A stretch of DNA of 64,000 nt from Streptomyces sp. NBC_00376 (GCF_036077095.1 NZ_CP107960.1:372001-436000); one strand, 5' to 3'. Positions 8,839 to 17,407 are shown, counted from the stretch's first letter. Notes: generated from the letters alone by a model not told the origin. Numbers and translations are program-made.

Positions 8839-9642
8839 ATGGCTGAACACGACACGGATCACGGCTACCTGCTGGACAACCAGCAATCGGAGGCAGGAAT
8901 CCGCTTCGGCGCCCTCAGCGAGTTGTTCGATCCGGTGACGTTCCGGCATGTCGACCAGCTCGGGATCGCCGCCGGCATGCGGTGCTGGGAGGTCGGCGCC
9001 GGCTCTCCGTCCGTGCCCCTCGGACTGGCCGAGCGGGTCGGCCCGACGGGTGCGGTGATCGCCACCGACATCGACGTGTCGTGGACCCACGACATCAGCA
9101 GTGGCGCGATCGAGGTGCTGCGGCACGACGTGGCGGTCGACCCGCCGCCGCCCGGCGGCTTCGACCTCGTCCACGCCCGGCTCGTCCTGGTACACGTCAC
9201 CGACCGCGCCGAGGCACTGCGCCGGATGGTCCAGGCGCTGCGACCCGGCGGTCGGCTGCTTCTGGAGGATGCCGATCCGGGGTTGCAGCCGCTGTTGTGT
9301 CCGGACGAGTCCGGTCCGGAACAGCGGCTCGCGAACCGGCTGCGATCCGGCTTCCGCAGTTTGATGGCGGCACGAGGCGCGGACCTGTCGTACGGCCGGA
9401 CCCTCCCCCGGCTGCTGCGTGAGGCCGGTCTCGAAGACGTACGGGCCGACGCCTACTTCCCGATCACCTCGCCGGCCTGCTCCGTTCTCGAGGCTGCGAC
9501 CGTGCGGCAGATCCGCGGCCGTCTGGTGGCGGAAGGGCTTGCCACCGACGACGAGATCGACCGCCACCTGGCGAATGTCGCCACCGGACGCCTCGATCTC
9601 GCGACCGCCCCTATGATCTCGGCGTGGGGGCGCCGTCCGTGA
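8839..9642 (+). CDS. Class I SAM-dependent methyltransferase
   Basis: A 267-residue methyltransferase. Motif I is CWEVGAGSPSVPLGLAERVG, followed by the acidic strand-2 end in VIATDIDVSWT, then FDLVHARLVLVHV and LRPGGRLLLEDAD, the usual post-I, II and III segments. This layout is common in Streptomyces small-molecule methyltransferases. The ATG at 8839 is chosen because the conserved region follows it directly; the upstream ribosome site is poor and the frame is open to 8725. It converges on the MFS gene downstream. Substrate unknown. Confidence 0.8.
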   Translation: MAEHDTDHGYLLDNQQSEAGIRFGALSELFDPVTFRHVDQLGIAAGMRCWEVGAGSPSVPLGLAERVGPTGAVIATDIDVSWTHDISSGAIEVLRHDVAVDPPPPGGFDLVHARLVLVHVTDRAEALRRMVQALRPGGRLLLEDADPGLQPLLCPDESGPEQRLANRLRSGFRSLMAARGADLSYGRTLPRLLREAGLEDVRADAYFPITSPACSVLEAATVRQIRGRLVAEGLATDDEIDRHLANVATGRLDLATAPMISAWGRRP

Positions 9643-9696
9643 TCCCACTCGATCGCAAGGGCGAGCAGTTCAGGTGCCTGCAGCCGTTCGTCCTGA

Positions 9697-10899
9697 TCAA
9701 CGCGATATCGCGCGGTGCCCGGACGAGCCGACTCTCGCCGACGGGATCACGAAGAAGGCCAGTGCCGCAAGGGCCGCCACACTCGCCGCGAGGGCCAAAG
9801 CACCTTGAAGGGACCAGGTCGCGACCGGCCCGGCCACCGAAGCCCCCAGGGCGAATCCGGTGATCTTCAAGCTGGCTCCGGTGGTGAAGACCTGGCCACG
9901 CAGGTGGTCCGGAGCTTCCCGGTGGCGGATCGCGAACAAGGCGGCGAGTTGGGGGCCTTCACCGATCCCGAGCATCAGTACGGCCACGATCACCGGCGCT
10001 GGTTGCTCCGCCGTGGCCAGGGCCAACCCGGCAGCCTGGACCAGGGCACTGGCCCAGATGACCGTATCGGGGGCGAGTGAGCGCGGAAACCTCGCGAGTA
10101 CGGCGTTTGCGACCAGGGCGGAGACCGCCGCGCAGGAGAGCAGCATCGCGCCGCGACCGGCTCCGCCCAGGACACGCTCGCCGAGGAGCATCATGCAGGC
10201 CGTCAGCATGCCTTGCGCAACGCAGGAGACGACCGAGGTGAGGGTCGCCCGGGCCAGCGGCGGTTTCCTCATGACGACCCGGATTCCGGCAGCGAGGTCG
10301 CTGATCACCGAACTCGTCCGGCTGTCTCGCCCCCGACCGTGACGGGCCGGAAGCATCCAGGCGCCGGGCAGCGTCAAACCGATGAGCCCTGCGGAGACCA
10401 CCACGGCCGTCGGCGCCCCCAGCACCTCCGCCAGGCCGCCCGCGAGAGCCGGACCGGCCAGACTCGCCGCACTGAACATCATGGCATCGAGCGCGTTCGC
10501 ACGGGGCAGCCCGTCAACCGGTACCACGCGAGGGAGCTGGGCCGTCCATCCGCCCGACAGGGCCGGCCCCAGCAGCCCCGCCAGAACCGCGATCAGGAGG
10601 GTGACAGTGAACGGCAAACGGCCGAGCCCCACGAGGATCGCTCCCAGGCCGGCCGCGTACAGGCCGAGGGCTCCGGCCAGCAGGCGGCCCGGTCGTTCCG
10701 CTCTGTCGAGGAGCGCCCCGATCAGCGGCCCTCCTACGACGGCGGAGATCGTGATGCCTGCGAGCAGCGACGACGCGTCGGTGGTGGATCCGGCCGACGC
10801 GAACCCGGCCAGCATCAGCGCCGGTCCTGACATCTCGTCCCCGGCACGAGCCGCCGCTGCTCCGACGAGGTAGAGGCGGAGCGAGTAACGCGATTTCAT
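9697..10899 (-). CDS. MFS transporter (drug-exporter-like)
   Basis: A ~400-residue polytopic protein with about 12 hydrophobic segments and the MFS loop motif LIGALLDRAERPGR between helices 2 and 3. It belongs to the broad MFS exporter group seen next to regulators. The ATG at 10899 is preferred, although in-frame GTG (10908) and TTG (10926) codons exist upstream and no strong ribosome site is seen. It is transcribed divergently from the CGNR zinc-finger gene across a ~40-bp region holding a nested inverted-repeat operator, so the regulator probably controls it. Likely role: efflux of a small toxic compound. Confidence 0.82.
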   Translation of the reverse strand: MKSRYSLRLYLVGAAAARAGDEMSGPALMLAGFASAGSTTDASSLLAGITISAVVGGPLIGALLDRAERPGRLLAGALGLYAAGLGAILVGLGRLPFTVTLLIAVLAGLLGPALSGGWTAQLPRVVPVDGLPRANALDAMMFSAASLAGPALAGGLAEVLGAPTAVVVSAGLIGLTLPGAWMLPARHGRGRDSRTSSVISDLAAGIRVVMRKPPLARATLTSVVSCVAQGMLTACMMLLGERVLGGAGRGAMLLSCAAVSALVANAVLARFPRSLAPDTVIWASALVQAAGLALATAEQPAPVIVAVLMLGIGEGPQLAALFAIRHREAPDHLRGQVFTTGASLKITGFALGASVAGPVATWSLQGALALAASVAALAALAFFVIPSARVGSSGHRAISR

Positions 10900-10946
10900 G
10901 AACAACACGTTACGGAGGTAACTCAAAACCTAACAAGATGCGTTAC
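10885..10946. promoter_or_regulatory. Nested dyad operator between MFS and CGNR genes
   Basis: Four pentamers are arranged with exact symmetry about 10915.5: GTAAC (10885-10889), GTTAC (10909-10913), GTAAC (10918-10922) and GTTAC (10942-10946). The inner pair forms GTTACGGAGGTAAC and the outer pair mirrors it. The array covers both divergent starts. It is a strong candidate operator for the CGNR protein, by position and symmetry; binding is not demonstrated. Confidence 0.55.
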
Positions 10947-11534
10947 ATTGCCCAAGTGTCTTCCCACATCGACGACTGGTCCACCCGGCACTCCGTACTG
11001 GCCGTGGCTCGGCGGACCGCAGCCCTGATCAACGTTCTCGATGCCGAGCTCCCCGACCCGAGCGAAGTCGCCGATGTGCTCCGCTCGTACGGCGAGACAG
11101 GCGACATCGCGCTCACCACCCACGATGTCGCCGCGATGCGTGCGGCTGCCGCCGTATTGCGGGAAGTCTTCAGCGCAGAGACCGCCGACGGAGCGGCCGC
11201 CCACCTCAATCGGCTCCTGGAGGAACACACCGGACCTCTCCGCCTCACATCGCACGGCGGCAGCTCCCCCTGGCACCCCCATCTCGACAGCGACGACGAT
11301 GCTCCCTGGGACGAATGGCTCCTCGCCTCGTCCTGCATGGCCCTGGCTGTTCTCGTCTGGGACCGCCAACGTCCACCCGGCAGGATCTGCGCATCGTCCA
11401 GCTGCCGGAACGTTTTCGTCACGCAAGGCAGCGGCCCGGAACGCCGCTACTGCTCCCGCCGGTGCGCCACCCGTGAACGGGTCTCAGCCCACCGACGCTC
11501 CCGCTCCGGCGAGCAGTCGGGCGAGACCGAGTAG
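10938..11534 (+). CDS. CGNR zinc-finger transcriptional regulator
   Basis: A 198-residue protein (192 if the GTG at 10956 is used). The N-terminal ~140 residues form the ABATE-like alpha-helical, putative stress-sensing domain typical of the family. The C-terminus is the CGNR zinc finger: PGRICASSSCRNVFV, then RRYCSRRCATRERV, with four cysteines for zinc and the conserved basic R-x-R residues for DNA contact. Such regulators usually sit beside a transporter or enzyme they control, as here beside the divergent MFS gene. The first codons overlap the putative operator, consistent with autoregulation. Confidence 0.88.
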   Translation: MRYIAQVSSHIDDWSTRHSVLAVARRTAALINVLDAELPDPSEVADVLRSYGETGDIALTTHDVAAMRAAAAVLREVFSAETADGAAAHLNRLLEEHTGPLRLTSHGGSSPWHPHLDSDDDAPWDEWLLASSCMALAVLVWDRQRPPGRICASSSCRNVFVTQGSGPERRYCSRRCATRERVSAHRRSRSGEQSGETE

Positions 11535-11558
11535 GCAAGACATCGCTTCTCTTCGTGG

Positions 11559-12125
11559 CTACGCGCGGCGCGTCCCAATAACCACTGAACTACCTGGTGT
11601 TGTCAGCACCTCGGTGGCTTCCAGATCCGGATGAGCGAGGTAGAACAGGCGAAGTTCATCCACTTCGCCCTCGAAACGAGGCGGCCAGTGGGGCGAGGGG
11701 GTGAAGTCGTCCAGGATGAGGAGGCCACCAGGAGCGAGCTGATCGACGACCCGCTGCGGATCATCACGCTTGCCCCCGCCGTCGCAGAAGAAGACGTCAA
11801 AGGGGGCGTGCTGCTCAAGCAGCCGCCAATCCCCCATGAGGACGCTGACGCGCGGGTCGTCCGCGAAGACGGCGGCCGCACGGCGGGCCAGGTCCTCATC
11901 ACGCTCCACGGTGACCAGGCGCGCACCAGCGCCAAGGCCACTGTGCAGCCAGGCAGTACCCACTCCGGATCCGGTGCCGCTCTCCGCGATGACTCCGTCG
12001 GGTTTCGCAGCAGCGGCCAGTCCGAGGAGCCTGCCCACTTCAGGGATGCAACTCTTCTTGAAGCCTGCCTCGGAGGCGATACGTTCTGCAGCCACCACAC
12101 GAGGCGGCACGGCACGTTCTGCCAT
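11559..12125 (-). CDS. O-methyltransferase-like SAM-dependent methyltransferase
   Basis: A 188-residue protein starting at the ATG at 12125, preceded by AAGGG nine bases upstream. Features: ESGTGSGVGTAWL (motif I), LVTVERDEDLARRAAAVF (acidic end of strand 2), FDVFFCDGGGKRDD and LAPGGLLILDDFTP, matching the short class I methyltransferases related to catechol/caffeoyl-CoA O-methyltransferases. The gene converges on the CGNR regulator and is divergent from the HIT gene. Substrate unknown. Confidence 0.82.
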   Translation of the reverse strand: MAERAVPPRVVAAERIASEAGFKKSCIPEVGRLLGLAAAAKPDGVIAESGTGSGVGTAWLHSGLGAGARLVTVERDEDLARRAAAVFADDPRVSVLMGDWRLLEQHAPFDVFFCDGGGKRDDPQRVVDQLAPGGLLILDDFTPSPHWPPRFEGEVDELRLFYLAHPDLEATEVLTTPGSSVVIGTRRA

Positions 12126-12284
12126 GATCACATCCCTTGCTCAGAGTGAAGCATGACAATATCCGCCGCCGAAGATCTCCACACAGTGTTGCTCGTCATC
12201 GGGCGGGATGGAATTCGCTCGCGCTCGGGCGAGTCCTCTGATGTGGTGGTCGGCACTCGGTACTTGGAGCGTGAGGAGCGGCTT

Positions 12285-12728
12285 ATGGCGGGCGACGGTT
12301 GTGTCTTCTGCGCGATAGTGCCCGGTCAGGCGGATGCCAGCATCGTTCACGAAGACGAGTCGGTGGTCGCCTTCATGGATCTCCGGCCCGTAAACCCTGG
12401 TCACTTGTTGGTCGTTCCCAGGACGCACGCGGTGGGGCTGGAGGATCTTCAGGAGAACGTCGGCGTCCAGGTCTGGAAGGTGGCTCACCGGCTCGGGCGG
12501 GCGCTGCGTCGGTCAGGTCTGCGGTGTGAGGGCGTCAACCTGCTTCTCGCGGACGGCGAAGCCGCTTTCCAGGAGGTTTTCCATGTACACCTTCACGTCA
12601 TCCCCCGCTTCGCCGGCGATCCGTTTCGCATCGACTCCGACTGGCATGTTCATCAGCGTGAGCAGCTCGACGAGACATCGGCTGCTGTCCGCAACGGTCT
12701 GGCCGCACTCGGCACCTCGCTGCGTTGA
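12285..12728 (+). CDS. HIT family (histidine triad) nucleotide hydrolase
   Basis: A 147-residue protein beginning MAGDGCVFCAIVPGQ at 12285, with GAGGAG seven bases upstream. The triad motif H-x-H-x-H is clear in VHLHVIPR within FHVHLHVIPRFAGD. The N-terminal C-x-x-C (CVFC) and the strand pair VVAFMDLRPVNPGHLLVVPR are standard for Hint/Fhit-like proteins, which bind purine nucleotides and hydrolyse phosphoramidate or dinucleotide polyphosphate bonds. A cytosolic housekeeping-type enzyme; neighbours do not refine the role. Confidence 0.9.
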   Translation: MAGDGCVFCAIVPGQADASIVHEDESVVAFMDLRPVNPGHLLVVPRTHAVGLEDLQENVGVQVWKVAHRLGRALRRSGLRCEGVNLLLADGEAAFQEVFHVHLHVIPRFAGDPFRIDSDWHVHQREQLDETSAAVRNGLAALGTSLR

Positions 12729-12850
12729 AGTCGCCACCGCCCTGGCCAGGTCGGTAACCGGAGGAATCCCGGCTGTTGTGCCCGCGCCTGCCGTGCCTGC
12801 CATGGCTCGACGAGGACCACCGCCCCAGCCATCCGTTCATCGCCCACCGC

Positions 12851-13192
12851 TCACCAATCCCTGGCGGCTATCAACTCCTCCACGTCCGCGTCCGGGAATC
12901 CGTAGGCCGACGCCACGAACCAGAAGTCCTCGGCCATCTCCTCACGCGCGACGGTCTCGATCGCACTGCCCGCCGCCTCGAACTCGGCCTCCAGCAGATT
13001 GAACTGCTCTGTCGCCGCCTCCGTGAGCACATACAGGGCCTGGAGATCCACCGGCCGCTCTGCCTCGATCCGCTCGCACAGGTTCAGCAGAATCGCCGCG
13101 CCCTTGTCGAGGACGTGATCCGGAAAGTAGTCGTCCGCGTACAGCGGCCGCAGAAAGGCGCGTTCAGTCACCTGCTGGTTTGTGATCGGCAT
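12851..13192 (-). CDS. DUF5713 family protein
   Basis: A 113-residue soluble protein starting MPITNQQVTERAFLRPLYAD at the ATG at 13192, with GAGGAG about ten bases upstream. The acidic helical sequence (DYFPDHVLDKGAAILLNLCE, EEMAEDFWFVASAYGF, ending EELIAARDW) matches what I recall of DUF5713 proteins in Streptomyces; no function is established. The reading frame is open far upstream, but the homologous protein starts at the methionine chosen here. It lies 116 bases downstream of the next gene on the same strand. Confidence 0.7.
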   Translation of the reverse strand: MPITNQQVTERAFLRPLYADDYFPDHVLDKGAAILLNLCERIEAERPVDLQALYVLTEAATEQFNLLEAEFEAAGSAIETVAREEMAEDFWFVASAYGFPDADVEELIAARDW

Positions 13193-13308
13193 GGTGCCCC
13201 ATCTCCTCGAAGAGCCAACATGCCGATCATGCACCACACCACTGACAAGCTCGGCGCGACCGCGGAACCAGCAAGTTCGCAACAGCTCCTCATGAGCGCC
13301 CGCTGCGC

Positions 13309-13842
13309 CTATCTCCCTTCGGTGGCATGCTCCTTCAGGAAGGCGCCTGCGTGGGCGGCAGCCTCCTCCTTCGTTGCACAGTGCGAGGTACTGTCGGCCT
13401 CGCCGGCTGCGCCATCGGCTCCCCGTCCGGCCCACGTCCAGCCACCCGATGACGGATCCCGGGAGACTTCGGCGCTGCCACCGCACAGTTCGATGAAGCT
13501 CGTCTCCGCTGCCGCGGAGGCCGGCCTTTCGACCGCTTCGGGCCATTTCTTGCGGGCACCCTGCCGGGTGATGCCCCAAGCAGCACCCAACTGCTCGTAG
13601 CTCGCACCGTAGGAGCCCGCGGTTCTTGCCGCGATTGCCGTCAATCGCTTGACCTCCGCGTCCACCACCTTCCAGGCGGTGAGGATCGAGAGCGTGACGT
13701 CGACGGGGTCGGCATCCCACATGCGTTCTTCAGGAAGTCCGGTCGCACGCGCACGCATCGCCGAGGCGAGTGGGTTGAGGGCGTCGAGAAGAGCCTTGTC
13801 GAGGGCTGCCTCTTCCGCGGTAGTGATCTCAAGCGGCATCAT
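13309..13842 (-). CDS. Hypothetical protein with a helix-turn-helix-like segment
   Basis: A 177-residue protein starting at tandem ATGs at 13842/13839. The helical N-terminus (PLEITTAEEAALDKALLDAL) is followed by a helix-turn-helix-like stretch SYEQLGAAWGITRQGARKKW at about residues 85-105, suggesting DNA binding. The C-terminal half looks like a small separate domain (FIELCGGSAEVSRDPSSGGW through AHAGAFLKEHA). No ribosome site is seen, so translation may be leaderless. It is divergent from the MarR gene and its first codons border operator-like palindromes. Confidence 0.6.
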   Translation of the reverse strand: MMPLEITTAEEAALDKALLDALNPLASAMRARATGLPEERMWDADPVDVTLSILTAWKVVDAEVKRLTAIAARTAGSYGASYEQLGAAWGITRQGARKKWPEAVERPASAAAETSFIELCGGSAEVSRDPSSGGWTWAGRGADGAAGEADSTSHCATKEEAAAHAGAFLKEHATEGR

Positions 13843-13848
13843 GTCGAC

Positions 13849-13886
13849 AACTTTAGTTACCAGAAAGGAGAAACGCAACTTAAGTT
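13849..13886. promoter_or_regulatory. Twin operator-like palindromes between the HTH gene and marR
   Basis: AACTTAAGTT at 13877-13886 is a perfect 10-bp palindrome in an otherwise GC-rich context. AACTTTAGTT at 13849-13858 differs at one base. Their centres are 28 bp apart in the divergent intergenic region upstream of the MarR gene at 13936. MarR proteins bind such AT-rich palindromes, so these are plausible sites for it. Confidence 0.45.
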
Positions 13887-13935
13887 AACGAGTCGAGGGC
13901 CCGTCGCCCTCGGCGTTGCTTCGCACTACACGTAT

Positions 13936-14415
13936 ATGCATGAAGCACTTATGGATAAGCGGGTTGTGGAACTGGATTCCGAGGTCTCGGCCGAGACGCT
14001 GATGATCGCCGTGGAGCGGATGGTCCGCCACGTGCGCCAGAGCGCCGTCGCCGGAGGTCTGAGCACCGCGGCCTCCTCCGCTCCGGGGCGTCTGGGCCGT
14101 GAGGGACCGCACCGTCTGACCGAGCTCGCCCGCGCCGAAGGTGCCTCCCAGCCGAACATGACCCAGCTGATCAACCGGATGGAACGCGCCGGTCTCGTAC
14201 GCCGGGTCGCCGACCCCCACGACGGCCGGGCGGTGCTGGTGGAAGCCACGGACACCGGCCTGGAGGTCTTCCGGCAGCGTCGAGCGGAGCGCGCGGACGC
14301 CCTCCGGCTGCTCATCGAGGAGCTGAGCGAGCCGGAGCAGCGAGCGGTGCGAGTCGCGCTGCCCGCCCTGGCCCGCGCCATCCAGGACCGTCAGGCCGGT
14401 CAGGACCGTTCCTGA
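13936..14415 (+). CDS. MarR family transcriptional regulator
   Basis: A 159-residue winged-helix regulator. The central DNA-binding part reads GPHRLTELARAEGASQPNMTQLINRMERAGLVRR, then VADPHDGRAVLVEATDTGLE, the beta-wing with the conserved D-x-R-x-x-x-V/L pattern, flanked by dimerisation helices. An alternative start is the ATG at 13951. It precedes an MFS-Usp fusion transporter by 76 bases on the same strand and probably represses it, as MarR-MFS pairs usually do in multidrug or aromatic-compound resistance. Confidence 0.9.
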   Translation: MHEALMDKRVVELDSEVSAETLMIAVERMVRHVRQSAVAGGLSTAASSAPGRLGREGPHRLTELARAEGASQPNMTQLINRMERAGLVRRVADPHDGRAVLVEATDTGLEVFRQRRAERADALRLLIEELSEPEQRAVRVALPALARAIQDRQAGQDRS

Positions 14416-14432
14416 CCGGCCCCTTGGCCGGT
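14415..14432 (+). terminator. Hairpin between marR and the MFS-Usp gene
   Basis: ACCGGCC (14415-14421), loop CCTT, GGCCGGT (14426-14432): a perfect seven-base-pair stem starting at the last base of the marR stop codon. No U-tract follows. It may attenuate read-through into the transporter gene or merely stabilise the 3' end of marR. Confidence 0.4.
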
Positions 14433-14491
14433 GCACAGAACCTGTTCGCTCTCCCCCGTCGCCTCTTCTCAATGCTTGGAGAGAAACGCAC

Positions 14492-16216
14492 ATGAGTGCA
14501 CCGAATGGAAAGGCCGCCAGCCCGTTCCGGCAGCCCAAGGCCGTCTGGGCCGTGGCGTTCGCCTGCGTGATCTCGTTCATGGGCATCGGCCTGGTCGACC
14601 CGATCCTGCCGGCTCTCGGCAAGAGCCTGCACGCCTCGCCCAGCCAGGTGTCCCTGCTGTTCAGCAGCTATCTGATCGTCACCGCCGTGGCCATGCTGTT
14701 CGTCGGCTGGGTCTCCAGCCACCTCGGCGCCAAACGCACACTCGTCATGGGCCTGGCGGTCATCGTCGTCTTCGCCGCCCTGGCCGGCGCCACCAATTCC
14801 ATCAATGGCATCGTCGGTTTCCGCGCCGGCTGGGGCCTGGGCAACGCGCTGTTCATCGCGACCTCCCTCGCCGTCATCGTCGCCTCCGCCAGCGGCGGGT
14901 TCGGCGGCGCGATCATCCTGTACGAGACCGCGCTCGGCCTCGGCATCGCCGTCGGACCGCTGCTGGGCGGCGAGTTGGGCGGCATCAGCTGGCGCGGCCC
15001 GTTCTTCGGCGTCGCCGTCCTGATGGCCGTCGCACTGATCGCGACGCTCGCCTTCGTACCCTCGCTGCCCAAGCCGAGGCGCGTCGTCTCACCGATCGCA
15101 CCGCTCAAGGCTCTGCGCCACCGCGGACTGCTGACCATGGGCATCATGGCGCTGCTGTACAACTGGGGCTTCTTCACCATGCTGGGCTACGCCCCGTACC
15201 CCATGGAGCTGAGCGCCCATGAGCTCGGCCTGGTCTTCACCGGCTGGGGTCTCCTGGTGGCCTCGTTCAGTGTCTTCGTCGCCCCGAGGCTTCAGGCCCG
15301 GTACGGCACCGCCCCCGTGCTCTACGCCAACCTGCTGGGCCTCGGCGTCGTGATGGCGGTCATCGCGGCCGGCGTCAGCACGCCCACCGTGGTGATCGTG
15401 GCCGTCATCGTCAGCGGCGCCTTCATCGGCATCAACAACACCCTAACCACCCAGGCTGTCATGCTCGTCTCCCCCGTCGAGCGCCCTGTCGCCTCCTCCG
15501 CCTACGGCTTCCTGCGATTCATCGGCGGTGGTCTGGCCCCGTTCGTCGCCGACAAGCTCGCCGACGCCACCGACCTGAGCGTCCCCTTCTATCTCGGCGC
15601 CGCCACCTTCCTCCTCGCCATCCCCGTTCTGGCCAGCGGCCACGGCCTGCTGCGCAAGGCCGAAGCGCAGACCGGCGGCAGTGAACCCGTCGCGCCGTCG
15701 CTCACCCCCGTCGGCAGCCCGGCCGCCGCAACGGGCGCGCCTCCCGTCATCGTCGCCGTGGGCGCCCATGAACGGGCCTCCGCCATAGTGGACGCGGCGG
15801 CCCGGGTTGCTCGCGACACCGGTAGCCCGCTGGAGGTCGTCCATGTCCAGCAGACCGCCGTGATCGAGGAACAGGCTGTCGACACCGAGACCGCCGACCA
15901 GGCGCGCGCCGCCGTCACCGCCCATCTCGACCGGCTGAACGTCCACGGCATCGCCGCCACCGGCCAGATCCTCACCAGCGCCGGCGACCACGCCGCCGCG
16001 GGCCGCGCCCTCGCCCGGCATGCCATGGACGTGAACGCCCGCACCGTCGCCATCGGGCTCTCGCCGCGTGGGCCCGTCATTCAGTTCGCCGACGGCAGTT
16101 TCACGACCGCGCTCACGCATGCCGCCACCTGCACCGTCATTCTCGTCGAACCGGACAGCACACCCCGGCCCCTGACCACGGATGCTCTGGTGGAGCTACG
16201 CAACAGCGCGGTCTGA
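14492..16216 (+). CDS. MFS transporter fused to a C-terminal universal stress protein-like domain
   Basis: A 574-residue protein with GGAGAG just upstream of its ATG. Residues ~1-395 form a 12-helix MFS transporter (first helix VAFACVISFMGIGLVDPILP; loop GWVSSHLGAKRTLVMG), resembling bacillibactin or multidrug exporters. After a proline/alanine linker, residues ~415-560 look like a Usp domain: VIVAVGAHERASAIVDAAAR, VVHVQQ, and an ATP-loop-like segment GLSPRGPVIQFADGSFTTAL. Usp domains bind ATP/AMP; fused to a transporter this could couple export to energy state, which is inference. The gene follows marR and converges on the phosphotransferase gene. Confidence 0.85.
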   Translation: MSAPNGKAASPFRQPKAVWAVAFACVISFMGIGLVDPILPALGKSLHASPSQVSLLFSSYLIVTAVAMLFVGWVSSHLGAKRTLVMGLAVIVVFAALAGATNSINGIVGFRAGWGLGNALFIATSLAVIVASASGGFGGAIILYETALGLGIAVGPLLGGELGGISWRGPFFGVAVLMAVALIATLAFVPSLPKPRRVVSPIAPLKALRHRGLLTMGIMALLYNWGFFTMLGYAPYPMELSAHELGLVFTGWGLLVASFSVFVAPRLQARYGTAPVLYANLLGLGVVMAVIAAGVSTPTVVIVAVIVSGAFIGINNTLTTQAVMLVSPVERPVASSAYGFLRFIGGGLAPFVADKLADATDLSVPFYLGAATFLLAIPVLASGHGLLRKAEAQTGGSEPVAPSLTPVGSPAAATGAPPVIVAVGAHERASAIVDAAARVARDTGSPLEVVHVQQTAVIEEQAVDTETADQARAAVTAHLDRLNVHGIAATGQILTSAGDHAAAGRALARHAMDVNARTVAIGLSPRGPVIQFADGSFTTALTHAATCTVILVEPDSTPRPLTTDALVELRNSAV

Positions 16217-16390
16217 GCCGCTGCCGCTCCACTGCCGAGATCGCGGGCTGCGGTGCACGTCCGAAGATGCCGCCGCCCGCGATGCCGGGCATCGAGATGC
16301 GTCGATAGTCACCCGCCACCCCTCCGACAGCCTGTCCCACGCGTGGCCGGCGAGTTCATGCCCCTCCCCCCTCCCTCGCGGGCTCCCGGG

Positions 16391-17323
16391 CTACGCCCGG
16401 TCGACGAGCAACTCCGCCAGCGAGTCGACGAATTGCGTGAGCCAGTCCAGTCCTGCCCCTTTCCGTGCCCTACGAAATCCGTGGCGCCGTCCCCAGAACG
16501 AAGCCTGGACAGCATGGAACTGGGCCCAGCGCCGCGCGCGTTCGCGATCGACCTCGGCTGCCTCGGCGAAGACGTGCAGGGTGCGGAACACTGTCTTCCG
16601 TAGGTCGCTCGCCTCGACGAGCGTCAGCGCCCGCGTCTTGAGCAGGGTCCCGCCGTCGTACGCGGGGTCTCCTGCGTACCCCTTGGGGTCGACCGCCAGC
16701 CACGGCTCTCGGTCGGCGCGCAGGATGTTGCGAGCGTGCAGGTCGCCGTGGACGAGGGTGTCCGGCTGATCACGGCCCAGCTCCTGGACGGTCGCCACGG
16801 CCGCGTCCACCACGTACCGGGGAAGTGCGTGCGTCAGTTCCTCGGCGTCCTGGCGGAGTTGGGCCTCCCAGGCATCGGCCTGTTCCCGCAGCCTCGGAAG
16901 TCCACTGGGCGCGGGGACGGCCAGCGCATGGCTGATCCGCCCTGCGACTCTCGCCACCTCGTCCTCGTCCTCGAGCTCCGCCAGGGTCGACGGCAGGGCT
17001 CGCTCCAGCAGCATCGCGAAGTGCTCGTCGTCGCGATCATGCAGCAGCACCGCGCCGCGTCCGCCCCAGGCCGCAAACGCGTCCGGTTCGTGGACGTTGC
17101 CGGGGTGGGGGAAGGACACCTTCACCACAGCCGCCCCCTCTGCCGGCCGTTGCACCGGCACGATGATCCCGACGCCCCCATGCATGACCTCGCCGTCCGG
17201 CACACATTCCCAGCACCCCAACAACTCCTCCACGATCCCCGGCAGTCCGGCGAGCCAAACCGCTCCGGGCTCGCCCTCGCGCTCGATCGTGCTTCTCGCG
17301 AACGTCTCCGGTACCTCGATCAT
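16391..17323 (-). CDS. Aminoglycoside/hydroxyurea phosphotransferase family protein (APH(6)-type)
   Basis: A 310-residue kinase-fold protein starting MIEVPETFARSTIEREG. The catalytic loop DTLVHGDLHARNIL and the metal-binding AVDPKGYAGDPAYDGGTLL (the D-P-K-G variant) are the signature of the APH(6)/hydroxyurea phosphotransferase family (APH_6_hur). The N-lobe has AAVVKVSFP with the ATP-binding lysine. Members phosphorylate streptomycin or hydroxyurea; here the real substrate is unknown and there is no biosynthetic cluster nearby. It is followed at a distance by the MFS-Usp gene on the opposite strand. Confidence 0.88.
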   Translation of the reverse strand: MIEVPETFARSTIEREGEPGAVWLAGLPGIVEELLGCWECVPDGEVMHGGVGIIVPVQRPAEGAAVVKVSFPHPGNVHEPDAFAAWGGRGAVLLHDRDDEHFAMLLERALPSTLAELEDEDEVARVAGRISHALAVPAPSGLPRLREQADAWEAQLRQDAEELTHALPRYVVDAAVATVQELGRDQPDTLVHGDLHARNILRADREPWLAVDPKGYAGDPAYDGGTLLKTRALTLVEASDLRKTVFRTLHVFAEAAEVDRERARRWAQFHAVQASFWGRRHGFRRARKGAGLDWLTQFVDSLAELLVDRA

Positions 17324-17407
17324 CCCCGCACCCTACGCACCGGCCGAGAACGGAACCGGATCGGCGGGCGCCTTCTCCGTCCCGGCACGGACACCGTCGA
17401 AATCCGG

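Noticed and set aside
13193..13720. Upstream extension of the DUF5713 gene frame
   Set aside because: Overlaps the HTH-like gene in another frame and has no homology; the ribosome site fits the ATG at 13192.
14431..15222. 263-codon + frame inside the MFS-Usp gene
   Set aside because: Arg/His/Pro-rich out-of-frame shadow of the transporter.
16265..16293. Possible terminator (GATGCC...GGCATC) between convergent MFS-Usp and phosphotransferase genes
   Set aside because: Two overlapping alternatives with weak stems; not strong enough to list as a terminator.
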